Source of the DNA: Patescibacteria group bacterium
Lineage (GTDB): Bacteria; Patescibacteriota; Gracilibacteria; Peribacterales; Peribacteraceae
Direction of reading: 5' to 3'
Assembly: GCA_018814875.1 (NCBI GenBank)
Contig: JAHIYH010000040.1
Coordinates: 1-64,000 of the forward strand
Length of the DNA: 64,000 bases
The notes under the pieces were generated by a model. It did no database searches, was not told the origin of the DNA, and saw only the letters and a program-made list of their open reading frames with translations. Shown here piece after piece: positions 28,113 to 38,494 of the stretch. The position numbers and the translations under genes are program-made. The number at the start of each line of letters is the position of its first letter. Position 1 is the first letter of the stretch.

Positions 28113-30293
28113 ATGGCTCCAAAAAACACCAATTCTCTACCAGAACAAAATACCAAGCTCAGCCGCATCTTGGTATCTGCAATCGATGAGCTACTTGGCC
28201 TTCAGCGCAAAGCTGAAAAAACTCTGAAGTCTGCAAAGCTCTCTAATAAATCGAAGCTCTCTTCGAGAGAACAAGAAACGCTAAAACAATATGAGGAAGG
28301 TCTACAAAAAACTCTCGATATAATCGCTCCATCAGGCATGGAGATTAAGCCAGACGAATTCATTCTAAATGATTTACATGGTCGTGTGCTATATGCACTT
28401 AACTGGCCGCATTACATATATCCAAACTGGCTATCGGAGGAGATCAACTTTGATGCGCATATGAACATCTGCCAGTTTATCTATCCTGCAGATAACAAAA
28501 CGATCATGCGCATGCTTAGAAAGAAAGTAACTCAGATGCGATCGTCAATTCATATGCTGGAACAGAGAGGTATCGTCCGTGATCCTGCGCTAGAAGCAGC
28601 ACTGCAAGACGCAGAAGAGCTTAGAGACCTTCTCACTCGTGGACGCGAGAAGCTATTCCAGGTAGGACTGTATGTAACAATCTACTCTGAAGATTTGGAA
28701 AAGCTTAAAAAACTTCAGACAGACATTGAATCTATGCTTGGTGGGAAACTGGTGATTACCAAACCCGCCTATATGCAGATGGAACACGGCTGGATCTCCA
28801 CACTTCCATTCGGCATTGATGAACTGGAAATTAACCGTAACATGAACACATCACCCGCAGCTGCATGTTTCCCATTCTCCAGCTCGGATCTCACAGACGA
28901 CCACGGAATTCTATACGGAATTAACCGACACAACGATAGCTTGGTTGTCTTCGATCGCTTTGATTTACCAAATGCAAATGCAACCGTCTTCGCTACATCT
29001 GGAGCAGGTAAATCTTTCGCGGTAAAACTCGAAATTCTACGATCCCTAATGTTCGACACCGAAATGTATGTTATTGATCCGGAGAATGAATATCGCGAAC
29101 TATGCGAAGCAGTGGATGGAACCTACATTCCTATCTCTCTAGAAAGTTCCAACCGTGTTAACCCGTTTGACCTTCCAAAGGCGGTACGCGGAGAGGAGGC
29201 GTCTGTTGGAGAAACATTGCGTTCATCAGTAATCAACCTGCATGGTCTATTCATGCTTATGCTTGGTACGCTCACTCCTGCAGAAGATGGAATTCTAGAC
29301 AAAGCAATCTTAGACACATACGCACTTAAGAACATCACCCTAACCTCAGAAAATCATGCAGACAAAGAGGTCCCAACGTTATCGGACTTGGTTGACGTAC
29401 TTCTTACAACAGATGGTGGAGAGAACATGGCGAAGACGCTTTCTAAATACACGGAAGGAAGTTACGCAGGACTCTTTGATCAGCCTACAAACGTAAAACT
29501 GGACAACCAAATGGTCGTCTTCCAAATTCGTGACCTTGAGGAGCAATTACGTCCAATTGCAATGTACGTCGTGATTAACCTCATTTGGAACCGTATCCGT
29601 GCAGACCTTAAGAAGCGTATGCTCGTGATTGATGAGGCATGGAGCTTGATTCAGCACGAAGACTCCGCACGATTCCTTTACGGACTTATTAAGCGTGCAC
29701 GTAAATATTACCTAGGTGTCACCACCATCACACAAGACGTTGAGGACTTCGTAAACTCTCCATACGGTAAACCGATCATCACAAATGCGTCACTGCAAAT
29801 ATTGCTAAAACAATCCCCAAGTGCAATAGACAACCTACAGAAGATTTTCTACCTCACAGAGGGAGAAAAATATCTACTACTTGGATCGGAAGTTGGGCAA
29901 GGACTCTTCTTTGCTGGTAACCGCCACGTTGCTATTCAGATTATTGCCAGTCCTCAAGAAACTCAGATTATTACCACCAATCCCGAAGACATTCTGGCAA
30001 AGAAGGAATCCAAACGTCTTGCTGCACTAATAGAGGAAGGAGACAAATACTCCTCTCCTAAAAAAGAGCCGCCCAAAACGAAAACAAAATCGGACAAGAA
30101 GCCTGTAGAGAAAACAAAGCCACTAAAAGAACCTTCGCAAGAAGCCTACAAAGACCATAAACAAGAATCTGAAACTAAAATCAAGAAACAAGCACCACGT
30201 GCACTCAACAAAAATATTACACTTAAACAGGCAACGGCTCCTGCTCAAGATAAAACAAAGAAAGAGGAAGAAGAAAGTGAAAACGAGGAATAG
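28113..30293 (+). CDS. VirB4/TraC-like type IV secretion ATPase (DUF87 type)
   Basis: FATSGAGKSFAVKLEILRSLMFDTEMYVIDPENEY, KRMLVIDEAWSLIQHEDSARFLY, QDVEDF. Confidence 0.9.
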   Translation: MAPKNTNSLPEQNTKLSRILVSAIDELLGLQRKAEKTLKSAKLSNKSKLSSREQETLKQYEEGLQKTLDIIAPSGMEIKPDEFILNDLHGRVLYALNWPHYIYPNWLSEEINFDAHMNICQFIYPADNKTIMRMLRKKVTQMRSSIHMLEQRGIVRDPALEAALQDAEELRDLLTRGREKLFQVGLYVTIYSEDLEKLKKLQTDIESMLGGKLVITKPAYMQMEHGWISTLPFGIDELEINRNMNTSPAAACFPFSSSDLTDDHGILYGINRHNDSLVVFDRFDLPNANATVFATSGAGKSFAVKLEILRSLMFDTEMYVIDPENEYRELCEAVDGTYIPISLESSNRVNPFDLPKAVRGEEASVGETLRSSVINLHGLFMLMLGTLTPAEDGILDKAILDTYALKNITLTSENHADKEVPTLSDLVDVLLTTDGGENMAKTLSKYTEGSYAGLFDQPTNVKLDNQMVVFQIRDLEEQLRPIAMYVVINLIWNRIRADLKKRMLVIDEAWSLIQHEDSARFLYGLIKRARKYYLGVTTITQDVEDFVNSPYGKPIITNASLQILLKQSPSAIDNLQKIFYLTEGEKYLLLGSEVGQGLFFAGNRHVAIQIIASPQETQIITTNPEDILAKKESKRLAALIEEGDKYSSPKKEPPKTKTKSDKKPVEKTKPLKEPSQEAYKDHKQESETKIKKQAPRALNKNITLKQATAPAQDKTKKEEEESENEE

Positions 30294-30366
30294 AAATTAA
30301 AAATGAAAAATGAAAAATTGATATATTCCAGCATTTTTCATTTTTAACTTTTCATTTTTCATTTGC
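30294..30366. repeat. Inverted low-complexity repeat (aaaaatgaaaaatgaaaaa / tttttaacttttcatttttcattt)
   Basis: Between convergent ORFs; the right arm overlaps the 3' end of the DHH gene. Confidence 0.75.
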
Positions 30367-31374
30367 CAAAGGTTCTTCAACAACCACCCTTTCCGAATCT
30401 TCATTAGCAGACTCCACCACCTTCCATCGCACTTCTGGTTTAAGCGATCCAGAAAGCGAGAACCCAGCTGCTTTTTTGTGTCCTCCTCCACTGAATTTCC
30501 CTGCCATCTCTGCCACATCCACATCATCACGTAGTGTGCGCAGTGACCCTTTTACCATGCCGCCTCTCTCGGAGAGTATTAAAGAGAAGCGCATACCAGG
30601 TACCGCATTAACGTAATCAATCGCACCGGTAAGTTGTGAATGGTGCGCACCAGATGCTTTAAAGTCTCCCTCTGTTATTGCAGAAATTGCACCTCCCTCA
30701 TCAGTAAGTGAAATGTTTTCTAGAACACGTCCCCATAATCTTAAAGTACTCAAAGATGCAGTACGAAACACTGCTTTTACGATTTCCTGCTGGCGTGCTC
30801 CGCTGCGCAAGAGGCGTGCTACGGTTCGATAGACACCTGCAGTTGTATTGCTGTGAAGCAACCCTCCGGTATCTGTATAAACCCCTGTAAGCAGGCATGT
30901 CGCAATATCACTTGTCATCTCCCATCCAAGTAAATCAGCAAGTACAACAACAATTTCGCAACTGGAAGCTGCTTCAGGAACCACTAGATTAATCGTCGCA
31001 TATCTGGAATTAGTTGGATGATGATCAATATTTATTGAGGAGAAAGCTTCTGTAAAAATCTCCGGATGCTCTCGATCCAGGCCTGTTAGCTTAGGCTCTG
31101 CAGCATCAAGGAAAATCAGTACATCCCCTTTCTGGAATGCGCAGGAATCCTGCACTAGCTGCACATTAGGAAGAAATTTGAATGTATCTGGAATTGGATC
31201 AAGACAATGCAGAACTACTTCAATATCCTGTAACACACTCTCCAGTAATAAACCCATTCCCAGAAGTGCACCAATCGCATCACCATCGGGATTGCGATGG
31301 CATACACAGACTACACGCTTTGCTTGTTTTATATGCGCGAAAGCCAGGTCAGATTCTTGCTTTGAAATAGACAT
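30352..31374 (-). CDS. DHH-family phosphoesterase (NrnA-like)
   Basis: VCHRNPDGDAIGALLGM, NIDHHPTN, GGGHKKAAGFSL; start placed at MSISKQE. Confidence 0.92.
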   Translation of the reverse strand: MSISKQESDLAFAHIKQAKRVVCVCHRNPDGDAIGALLGMGLLLESVLQDIEVVLHCLDPIPDTFKFLPNVQLVQDSCAFQKGDVLIFLDAAEPKLTGLDREHPEIFTEAFSSINIDHHPTNSRYATINLVVPEAASSCEIVVVLADLLGWEMTSDIATCLLTGVYTDTGGLLHSNTTAGVYRTVARLLRSGARQQEIVKAVFRTASLSTLRLWGRVLENISLTDEGGAISAITEGDFKASGAHHSQLTGAIDYVNAVPGMRFSLILSERGGMVKGSLRTLRDDVDVAEMAGKFSGGGHKKAAGFSLSGSLKPEVRWKVVESANEDSERVVVEEPLANEK

Positions 31375-31648
31375 AGTGCACAGTGATCTCGGAGTAAAAG
31401 GAATGAATTCTACGTGAATTCTCATTCCACCATCAACTCCAAATGGATTGCACTAACAAGGGAGGTATCTTCTGATATGGAATAGAATATTCTCTATAAC
31501 ATTGTGCAGTATCATCACAGCACTAAACAATCAGTAGTTATTGGAGAGGAATGTTTCTGGATAATAGAAATATTCTGTGATAAACCCTACGTGAAGTTTA
31601 ACTTGCACATTTTCTAATAGTATAGGATCAGGAAACAATTCAGATGTA

Positions 31649-31785
31649 AGGAAGGTAAAGAAGGTAAGGAAAGTAATATAGGTAAGGTAGGTAAGGTAAG
31701 TAAGGTAAGTAAGGTAGGTAAGGTAGGTAAGGTAGGTAAGGAAGGTAAAGAAGGTAAGGAAGGTAAGGAAGGTAAGGAAGGTACA
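31649..31785. repeat. (ggtaagg/ggtaagt)n short tandem array
   Basis: Read directly; about 135 bp of 4-9-mer purine-rich units upstream of fmt. Confidence 0.9.
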
Positions 31786-31841
31786 AATTTGATCTTTCAA
31801 AAAAGAACATAACACTAAACAGACGGTGTACAATACCTTCA

Positions 31842-32711
31842 ATGTCAGTGACTAAGACTATCATTTTTTGTGGCACGCCGGAATTTGCAGTCCCATCTCT
31901 TGCGGCACTGACTGAAGATCCTTTTTTTGATGTAGTACTTGTTGTAACACAACCGGATAAGCCAGTCGGTCGCAAGCAGGAACTTAAACCACCTCCGATA
32001 AAAGTTTTTGCTCAGACACATAACATTCCCGTATTACAACCTGCGAATCTCAACTCCAATTTTTCCGCTTTAGAAAGCCAAAAACCTGACTTCCTCGTAA
32101 CCGTCGCATACGGGCAAATTTTAAAGCAATCCATTCTCGATCTTCCAACAATCGCAGCAGTAAACATCCACCCTTCTCTCTTGCCACACTGTCGCGGTTC
32201 ATCTCCAATTCAAAATGTAATTCTCGCTGGTGAACAAGAAACAGGTGTAACACTGCAAGTGATGACCGAAGAACTAGATGCCGGTCCAGTACTCGCACAA
32301 GTGACCACTCCGATTGATGAACGAGAAACTACCAAAACACTTCACGATCGCTTGAGCACACTTAGTGCACAACTTCTCACAGAGACTCTCAAACAGACAC
32401 TCGATCCAAAACCTCAAGATGAATCGCAAGTAACGTTTTGCAAAAAACTCACACGCGAGAATGGAAACGTGGACCCATCAACAATGACTGCAGAAGAAAT
32501 TGATCGCTCTGTCCGCGCACTTGTTCCATGGCCCGGAGTATTGTGCTCTATTGATGGGAATGAACTCAAACTCATCGAAACATCACTGGAAGAAACAGAT
32601 GATTCAACTCCACTTACATGTACAAACAATTCCACGCTACACATTGTTAAGCTACAACCACCTGGAAAGAATCCGATGACAGGAAAAGATTGGGAACGCG
32701 GTAAACACTAG
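31842..32711 (+). CDS. fmt: Methionyl-tRNA formyltransferase
   Basis: IIFCGTPEFAVPSLAAL, NIHPSLLPHCRGSSPIQ. Confidence 0.95.
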   Translation: MSVTKTIIFCGTPEFAVPSLAALTEDPFFDVVLVVTQPDKPVGRKQELKPPPIKVFAQTHNIPVLQPANLNSNFSALESQKPDFLVTVAYGQILKQSILDLPTIAAVNIHPSLLPHCRGSSPIQNVILAGEQETGVTLQVMTEELDAGPVLAQVTTPIDERETTKTLHDRLSTLSAQLLTETLKQTLDPKPQDESQVTFCKKLTRENGNVDPSTMTAEEIDRSVRALVPWPGVLCSIDGNELKLIETSLEETDDSTPLTCTNNSTLHIVKLQPPGKNPMTGKDWERGKH

Positions 32712-32825
32712 AAACGAAGAAAAAGAGTTAAATGAGAAAAAGGAGATAAAAGACTGAATCCTTTAACTCCTTTTTCTCTTTTTTCTCCTTTTGATTCTTT
32801 TTACTCTTTTTTCTCCTTTTTCCTA
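32707..32825. repeat. Inverted low-complexity repeat (gaaaaagag... / ctcctttttctc...)
   Basis: Between convergent fmt and PUR-alpha-like gene. Confidence 0.75.
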
Positions 32826-33158
32826 AACATGACTCTTCATTTCCTGAAATGCCTCGATAAATCTATCGAGATCCTCGGCATCAAACATGATGGTCGTCTT
32901 TTGCCCACCACGAGACTTCTCGGAGATCTTGAAGAACTTGCCGTTAGCAGACTTCTTTAGGTCGATGTAAAATGTGCGCTGCGCTGCGTGAATAGTTACG
33001 GAGTGTAACTCATCGGCAAACTTGCGATCACCTCCTCTATAGCCACCAGAAGACGCTGCAGGTGCTGGTGTGCCTTCGTCTTCTTGCACACCACTATCCC
33101 CTGCTAAATCTGACATAGGATCAAACATACTAATAGTTGGTAAAAAATAAGAATCCAA
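32823..33158 (-). CDS. PUR-alpha-like DNA/RNA-binding protein (DUF3276 type)
   Basis: RTFYIDLKKSANGKFFKISEKSRGGQKTTIMFDAEDLDRFIEAF; start may be at an internal Met. Confidence 0.75.
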   Translation of the reverse strand: MDSYFLPTISMFDPMSDLAGDSGVQEDEGTPAPAASSGGYRGGDRKFADELHSVTIHAAQRTFYIDLKKSANGKFFKISEKSRGGQKTTIMFDAEDLDRFIEAFQEMKSHV

Positions 33159-33469
33159 GCTCCCTTCACCGCAATCCTCAGCATTCCGCTGAATTATTTG
33201 ATTTGTGAGAGCTCGATGAGTGTAGCAAGGGTTTCAGCGTTTTCAAGGAAAAGCATCATGAAACTGTTCGATTAATTGTACTAAAAAAATCGAAGTATCC
33301 GAGCATAGAATATTTAAACATTTGTTAAAATATATACTTAATTCTATTCAAAATAATGCAACCAAACATTCAATAATTGGTGCTACTTTTTTCCATATAG
33401 AGGTTTTTATCGATAAAACCTTCGGTACCTTTCGTGCGAAAGGTTCTCTAACATTATGTACTTAACCAA

Positions 33470-34981
33470 CTATTCCAAAGGCTCAAACAAAATCTCAGGC
33501 TCCCCAACCTTCTTCCAATCTTTCTCACTCCCCCACTCTGTTTTACCTTCAAGAGTTTGCGGAACTTTTAGACCCAACTGCACGAGCATCCTCTCAGACG
33601 TTTTAGGAACAAAAGGAAGAAGCATAAGCGCAATATGACGCAAAGCTTCTGCAAGCTCCGATAACACTGCAACTTTTTCATCCCCTTCAAGTCCCCACGG
33701 CTTCTTTTCATCAATATATTGATTACACTTACTCGTAATATTCATAGCAAGTCCCAATCCATTATCTAATTGAAAATTATTCAAACTGTCTTCGTATGCC
33801 TTCCATCCATCACACATAAGATCCGAACTCTTACCAACATCTCCAAGCTTTCCACCTTCTTTATCAATAAGAACTAGAACTCTATTTAGCAAATTACCCA
33901 GATCATTCCTCAGTTTAGAATCGTAAATCTTAACAATACGATCCCACGAGAAATCACCATCTCTATCAACCGGAATTTCGTGACTCAAATAGAACCTGAG
34001 TGGATCGGGATTACCTTTGAACTTCTCCAAGACCTCATCGGGAATAACTACATTCCCAATACTCTTACTCATTTTCTCCCCTTCGCTCGTAAGAAATCCA
34101 TGAATGAGCAATTTGTCCGGTATTCGAACTCCTGAGTGCCTTAGCATTGCCGGCCAGATCAGTGCGTGGAAACGCGCAATATCTTTACCAATAATATGCG
34201 TTACCTTAGTGGGTTTGTCCCACCACGAACGATCCTCCTTATCTGTGAAGAATCCTAATCCAGAGATGTAATTAGTTAATGCATCACACCACACGTACAT
34301 CGTATGATCATCGTCTCCGGGAACCCCAATCCCCCACTCCAAGCTAGATTTAGGACGAGAGAAGGAAACATCTTCCAATCCCTGATCAACCAGAGACAAA
34401 ATCTCATTCTCACGAAATTGCGGAACCATGCGATACTCTTCTCCATCCCAATCCTTGGTAAGAAGATTCTTTAAGTTCTCCCCATCTGCACTCAAATCAA
34501 AGAAGTAGTTTTCTTCTGTTACTTCTTCGGGCTCCTTCTTGTGATTTACACACTTTCCCTCTTCCAGATCCTTCTTGGTCATAAACCTTTCACACCCGCT
34601 GCAATACAGACCTGTGTAATTTCGCTTATTAAGCTTCCCAGCTTTATCCAATTTTTTCCAAAGCTCAATTACTGTAGGCCAGTGCTCCTTTTGATCAGAT
34701 GTGCGAATGAATTTGTCATAAGAGATATTCAGACGCTTATAAAGATCTTGATATAGCGGAACATTACGATCAACCAATTCTTTTGGAGTGAGACCTTCTG
34801 CTTCCGCTGTTCGCTGTATCTTCACACCATGCTCATCAGTTCCAATCTGGAAGCGCACCTCGTCTCCGCGTAATCTGAACCAGCGTGCTACTGTGTCCGC
34901 GAGCACCTTCTCCAAAACATGCCCCATGTGTGGAGCGGCATTTGGATAATCAATCGCAGTAGTAATGTATTGCCTAGACAT
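33470..34981 (-). CDS. metG: Methionyl-tRNA synthetase
   Basis: YPNAAPHMGHVLEKVLADT, IHGFLTSEGEKMSKSIGNV. Confidence 0.97.
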   Translation of the reverse strand: MSRQYITTAIDYPNAAPHMGHVLEKVLADTVARWFRLRGDEVRFQIGTDEHGVKIQRTAEAEGLTPKELVDRNVPLYQDLYKRLNISYDKFIRTSDQKEHWPTVIELWKKLDKAGKLNKRNYTGLYCSGCERFMTKKDLEEGKCVNHKKEPEEVTEENYFFDLSADGENLKNLLTKDWDGEEYRMVPQFRENEILSLVDQGLEDVSFSRPKSSLEWGIGVPGDDDHTMYVWCDALTNYISGLGFFTDKEDRSWWDKPTKVTHIIGKDIARFHALIWPAMLRHSGVRIPDKLLIHGFLTSEGEKMSKSIGNVVIPDEVLEKFKGNPDPLRFYLSHEIPVDRDGDFSWDRIVKIYDSKLRNDLGNLLNRVLVLIDKEGGKLGDVGKSSDLMCDGWKAYEDSLNNFQLDNGLGLAMNITSKCNQYIDEKKPWGLEGDEKVAVLSELAEALRHIALMLLPFVPKTSERMLVQLGLKVPQTLEGKTEWGSEKDWKKVGEPEILFEPLE

Positions 34982-35042
34982 AGCAATAGCGTAAGGACAG
35001 ACGAACGAATTGTCACCTATTTAAATAGAGAAGCTGATATGT

Positions 35043-35387
35043 CTAGATCGTACTTACGAAATTTACAACGAACAAAATAATTGCTTCTGCGGCAATAGCC
35101 AAAATAAGCCCGATTACAGCTGCCGTAATAATCTTCTTGGCATCCTCCTTACCTTGGTCGTTACCTCCGGAGATAATAAGCTTGATTGCCCCATAAATAA
35201 TGGCAATCACTGCGCCCCCTGCAATAAAAATGGCAAAGAAGTTTCCAACTTGCGCTGCAAAAAGTACCACAGCTGCACTGCCTGCATCGCAATCACTTGG
35301 ATGAAGAATTCCACAGTAGCCAGAAAAGCCACTGGCAGCGTGAGCCTTTTCTACAAGAAAGCCGACAATTGTGAAAAGTAAATTCAT
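35043..35387 (-). CDS. VirB2/TrbC-like membrane protein
   Basis: Two TM segments around AIKLIISGGNDQGKEDAKKII. Confidence 0.7.
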   Translation of the reverse strand: MNLLFTIVGFLVEKAHAASGFSGYCGILHPSDCDAGSAAVVLFAAQVGNFFAIFIAGGAVIAIIYGAIKLIISGGNDQGKEDAKKIITAAVIGLILAIAAEAIILFVVNFVSTI

Positions 35388-35980
35388 TAGAGAGAAAGGC
35401 TCATAACAGCTGACACCAATGAGTATGCGACATTGACTACAATAGCACCTGCCACTGCCCAGATGAGCATACCTCTGGCTTTGGTAAATTCATCACTGCT
35501 ACCACGCGCAAAGGCCATACGAAAACCTGCCCCTACCATCATGAGTACAAAGACTGCGTTGAAAATTGTAACCATCGCCCCCACTGCAAGCCCCATAAAT
35601 ACAAAAACCGGATCGCTAGTTCCCATAAGACCACCAAACTGCATAGCAATGAATTTTGTAAAACTTTGAGAAACAAGCGCGATTCCCAAACCTACCAATG
35701 CATAAACAATAGACATCTTTCCTTTTTGCACTTGCCCCTCATCTCCTGCACTAATAAGCATAAGTGCACCACCAACCACAACAAATAATACAGATAGGCC
35801 TGCAGCAACTGCCACAAGTGTGTTTCCAATAAGGGGAACTGCCATAGCCAGCGCATTTGTATTAGTACATCCAATCCCAACATATCTACATGCAAGAGCA
35901 ACGTCTGTAGGACCCGCCGCAAAAGCAATCGATGGCACTAAGCTAACGGCAAAGCCGATACTGAATGAAGTTAACTTCAT
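35387..35980 (-). CDS. Multi-TM membrane protein, VirB2-like duplication
   Basis: Signal peptide; GALMLISAGDEGQVQKGKMSIVYALVGLGIALVSQSF. Confidence 0.65.
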   Translation of the reverse strand: MKLTSFSIGFAVSLVPSIAFAAGPTDVALACRYVGIGCTNTNALAMAVPLIGNTLVAVAAGLSVLFVVVGGALMLISAGDEGQVQKGKMSIVYALVGLGIALVSQSFTKFIAMQFGGLMGTSDPVFVFMGLAVGAMVTIFNAVFVLMMVGAGFRMAFARGSSDEFTKARGMLIWAVAGAIVVNVAYSLVSAVMSLSL

Positions 35981-36474
35981 GATACAAAGAAACTGGCATT
36001 TAAGAATTTAAGAATTGTCCCAACCAAGGCAAGACATACAAGACCGATAATTGCCCATTTAATATGCTCAATCCATGTACCACGTGCACTTTGATCTCCT
36101 CCAACAATAATAATCATACCTCCACTAACAAGTACCCAGAGTGTAACGATTCCAATCGCAACAGTAATGATCCATGGCATCCTATCACCTCCTAAAATAA
36201 GGAACGGCAAAGTGCCTCCTGGTTCAACAGGAATAGAATTTTTGTCTCCAATCGGTTCGATGAGTGGTATAGGGTCCCAATTTTGTTCGACTTTGTGAGG
36301 AACAGCATCCGCTGCTATGAGCACAGAAGAATATGAATGATCCATAGCAAGAACGCCAGTGGAATAGGTGAAGCTCACAAGTATCCCCATTAGAACGCCT
36401 GTGGCGATAAGACGCGAAGACATCAAAGTATTATACCATAAACTAGGGGCTAGAAATACCCAATCTATGGTCAA
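35977..36474 (-). CDS. VirB2-like membrane protein
   Basis: GIVTLWVLVSGGMIIIVGGDQSARGTWIEHIKWAIIGLVCLALVG. Confidence 0.6.
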   Translation of the reverse strand: MTIDWVFLAPSLWYNTLMSSRLIATGVLMGILVSFTYSTGVLAMDHSYSSVLIAADAVPHKVEQNWDPIPLIEPIGDKNSIPVEPGGTLPFLILGGDRMPWIITVAIGIVTLWVLVSGGMIIIVGGDQSARGTWIEHIKWAIIGLVCLALVGTILKFLNASFFVS

Positions 36475-36485
36475 TATTAATGTTG

Positions 36486-36728
36486 CTAGATCGATATTCT
36501 TTCCAGCTTCTCTTGGTGTCTACCAAGCATTGCAATAGATGCTTCTAGGTCTTCCTGAAGTGATTGACGATGTTTAATTGCTTCTCCAAACCCCTGATTC
36601 ATTCTTTCATCCATGTTATCTACCCTTTTATCCACATTATCTATCTTAACTTCCAACTTTGATATCTGCTGCTTCTGCCAACAAACCTTCGCCAAGGCTA
36701 CGGTCCGCAGGCCGAAGTAGCAGGGCAT
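36486..36728 (-). CDS. Small coiled-coil hypothetical protein
   Basis: SKLEVKIDNVDKRVDNMDERMNQGF; the N-terminal 15 codons lie in a palindromic element, so the start is uncertain. Confidence 0.5.
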   Translation of the reverse strand: MPCYFGLRTVALAKVCWQKQQISKLEVKIDNVDKRVDNMDERMNQGFGEAIKHRQSLQEDLEASIAMLGRHQEKLERISI

Positions 36729-36869
36729 TTTAGAAAAGCCAACCTACGCTCGCCTGCGGGAGAGCTTAAACTGAAAGTGGCCTGCCAACCGAAGCGAAGC
36801 GGATCTGTTGAATGAAAAGCCATCCTACGCACTTCGTGCTTCGGATGGCAACCTACGCTTCGCGTAGGT

Positions 36870-36943
36870 TGGAGCGGGATACGGGAATCGAACCCGCGTT
36901 ACAAGCTTGGGAAGCTCGCGTACTACCACTGTACTAATCCCGC
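36870..36943 (-). tRNA. tRNA-Gly (anticodon CCC), CCA encoded
   Basis: Minus-strand gcgggat...cgagc-ttcccaa-gcttg...atcccgctcca. Confidence 0.93.
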
Positions 36944-37120
36944 AGATCAACATTTAACAATTGACTCTGAATAAGAACGGAACAATTCCTATTTGTTAAT
37001 TGTTAAAGGTCAACTGTTAACTGTCTTTATGGCCTGCCAACCGTAGCGAAGTGAGCTTGTTTCGAGCTTGTCCCCCTACGCGCTATGCGCTTTGGGCGAC
37101 AACCTACGCTTCGCGTAGGT

Positions 37121-37197
37121 TGGAGCGGATGACGGGGGTCGAACCCGCGACCTTCGCCATGGCAAGGCGACGCTCTAGCCAACTGAGCTACATCCGC
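37121..37197 (-). tRNA. tRNA-Gly (anticodon GCC), CCA encoded
   Basis: Minus-strand gcggatg...tcgcc-ttgccat-ggcga...catccgctcca. Confidence 0.94.
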
Positions 37198-37342
37198 ATG
37201 GATCAAAGAATATAGAACTACATCCAGGCTGTGAAGATAACTTGCCCACCGAAGCCTTGGCGAAGGTGGGAGCTACATCCGCATAATAAGGCTAAGGAAT
37301 CCTACGAAGGAACGGAGAAGAATGCAAGAATCTTTGTGAAAT

Positions 37343-37417
37343 TGGTACCCCCGACAGGAATCGAACCTGTATCTCCAGCTCCGGAAGCTGGCAGTCTATC
37401 CGTTAGCCTACGGGGGC
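37343..37417 (-). tRNA. tRNA-Arg (anticodon CCG), CCA encoded
   Basis: Minus-strand gcccccg...ccagc-ttccgga-gctgg...cgggggtacca. Confidence 0.93.
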
Positions 37418-37428
37418 ACAGGTTTATC

Positions 37429-38190
37429 TTACGAAGGTAACCCATAAAACTCCACCGTATTCTTGGTTGTCATCTTATCCACTTCTTCCAAAGAAACATT
37501 TTTGAGACGCGCGATGAGCTTAGCTACTTCTACTACAAATGCAGGCTCATTCCTTTTTCCTCGATGAGGATCTGGTGCAAGGTACGGAGCATCGGTTTCG
37601 ATCATTATTTGCTCAAGAGGACAGTTCCCGATCACCTCACGAATCTCCTGCGACTTTGGATACGTTGCGATGCCTGTGAACCCAATCATCGCTCCTTTCT
37701 CGACCAACCACTCAACGTCCTCCCACTTCTCTGTGCAGCAATGGAGCACGATCTTTTTGTGATCTACTTCTTCGATAATACTTTTAAGATCTGCGATAGC
37801 GCTGCGACAGTGAACTACAACTGGAACATCTAATTCTTTTGCAAGTTCTAATTGAATCTTGAATACATCTCTCTGAACATCGCGCGGAGAATTGTCGTAG
37901 TGATAATCCAAACCTATCTCTCCAAGAGCTACAACTTTATCTTTCTTGAGCATCAAGATGAGATTGTCCCTATCCCCTACGCCCCACGCCCTACTCCCAT
38001 GTGGATGAACTCCAACAGTTGCGAATACTTCTGGATACTTCTCAGCAATCTCTATGCATTGTTTACTCTCCTTGAGAGTATCTGCAATTGTCACACACTT
38101 CTCGACTCCAGCCTCTTTAGCACGAAGAAGAATCTGATCAAGATCACGCGTGAATTTGCGGTCAGCTAGATGGCAGTGGGAGTCGATCAT
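37429..38190 (-). CDS. TatD family DNase
   Basis: MIDSHCHLADRKF, VGVHPHGS, ALGEIGLDYHYD, ETDAPYLAPDPHRGKRNEP. Confidence 0.94.
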   Translation of the reverse strand: MIDSHCHLADRKFTRDLDQILLRAKEAGVEKCVTIADTLKESKQCIEIAEKYPEVFATVGVHPHGSRAWGVGDRDNLILMLKKDKVVALGEIGLDYHYDNSPRDVQRDVFKIQLELAKELDVPVVVHCRSAIADLKSIIEEVDHKKIVLHCCTEKWEDVEWLVEKGAMIGFTGIATYPKSQEIREVIGNCPLEQIMIETDAPYLAPDPHRGKRNEPAFVVEVAKLIARLKNVSLEEVDKMTTKNTVEFYGLPS

Positions 38191-38419
38191 AGGAAAATTA
38201 ATAATGAATAATTAATAATGAAAAATGACCCTCTTATATTACACACTATTAACTATTAACTTTTGACTATTGTCACGTACAATGCCCATGTTAAAGGGTC
38301 AGTAGCTCCAGCCTTCGCTAAAGCTTCGGCTGGCAGGCAGTGCCCAGCCCCCGCGAAGCGGGGCGTAATAAACAAGCTGCTCGATCCATTCTGTTCTTTT
38401 TTCTCCAGATTCATTCTTT

Positions 38420-38494
38420 GGGTCAGTAGCTCAGTGGTAGAGCAGTAGGCTTTTAACCTATTGGCCGTGGGTTCGATCCCCGCCTGACCCACCA
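38420..38494 (+). tRNA. tRNA-Lys (anticodon TTT), CCA encoded
   Basis: gggtcag...gtagg-cttttaa-cctat...ctgacccacca. Confidence 0.95.

Noticed and set aside
31531-31975. Minus ORFs with YLPYLPYLP / TYLTYLTYL
   Set aside because: Translation of the (ggtaagg)n array; no independent coding evidence
33380-33440. Possible T-box or riboswitch near metG
   Set aside because: The two hairpins (aggtttttatcgataaaacct and acctttcgtgcgaaaggt) lie downstream of metG, not in a leader; no T-box motif recognised
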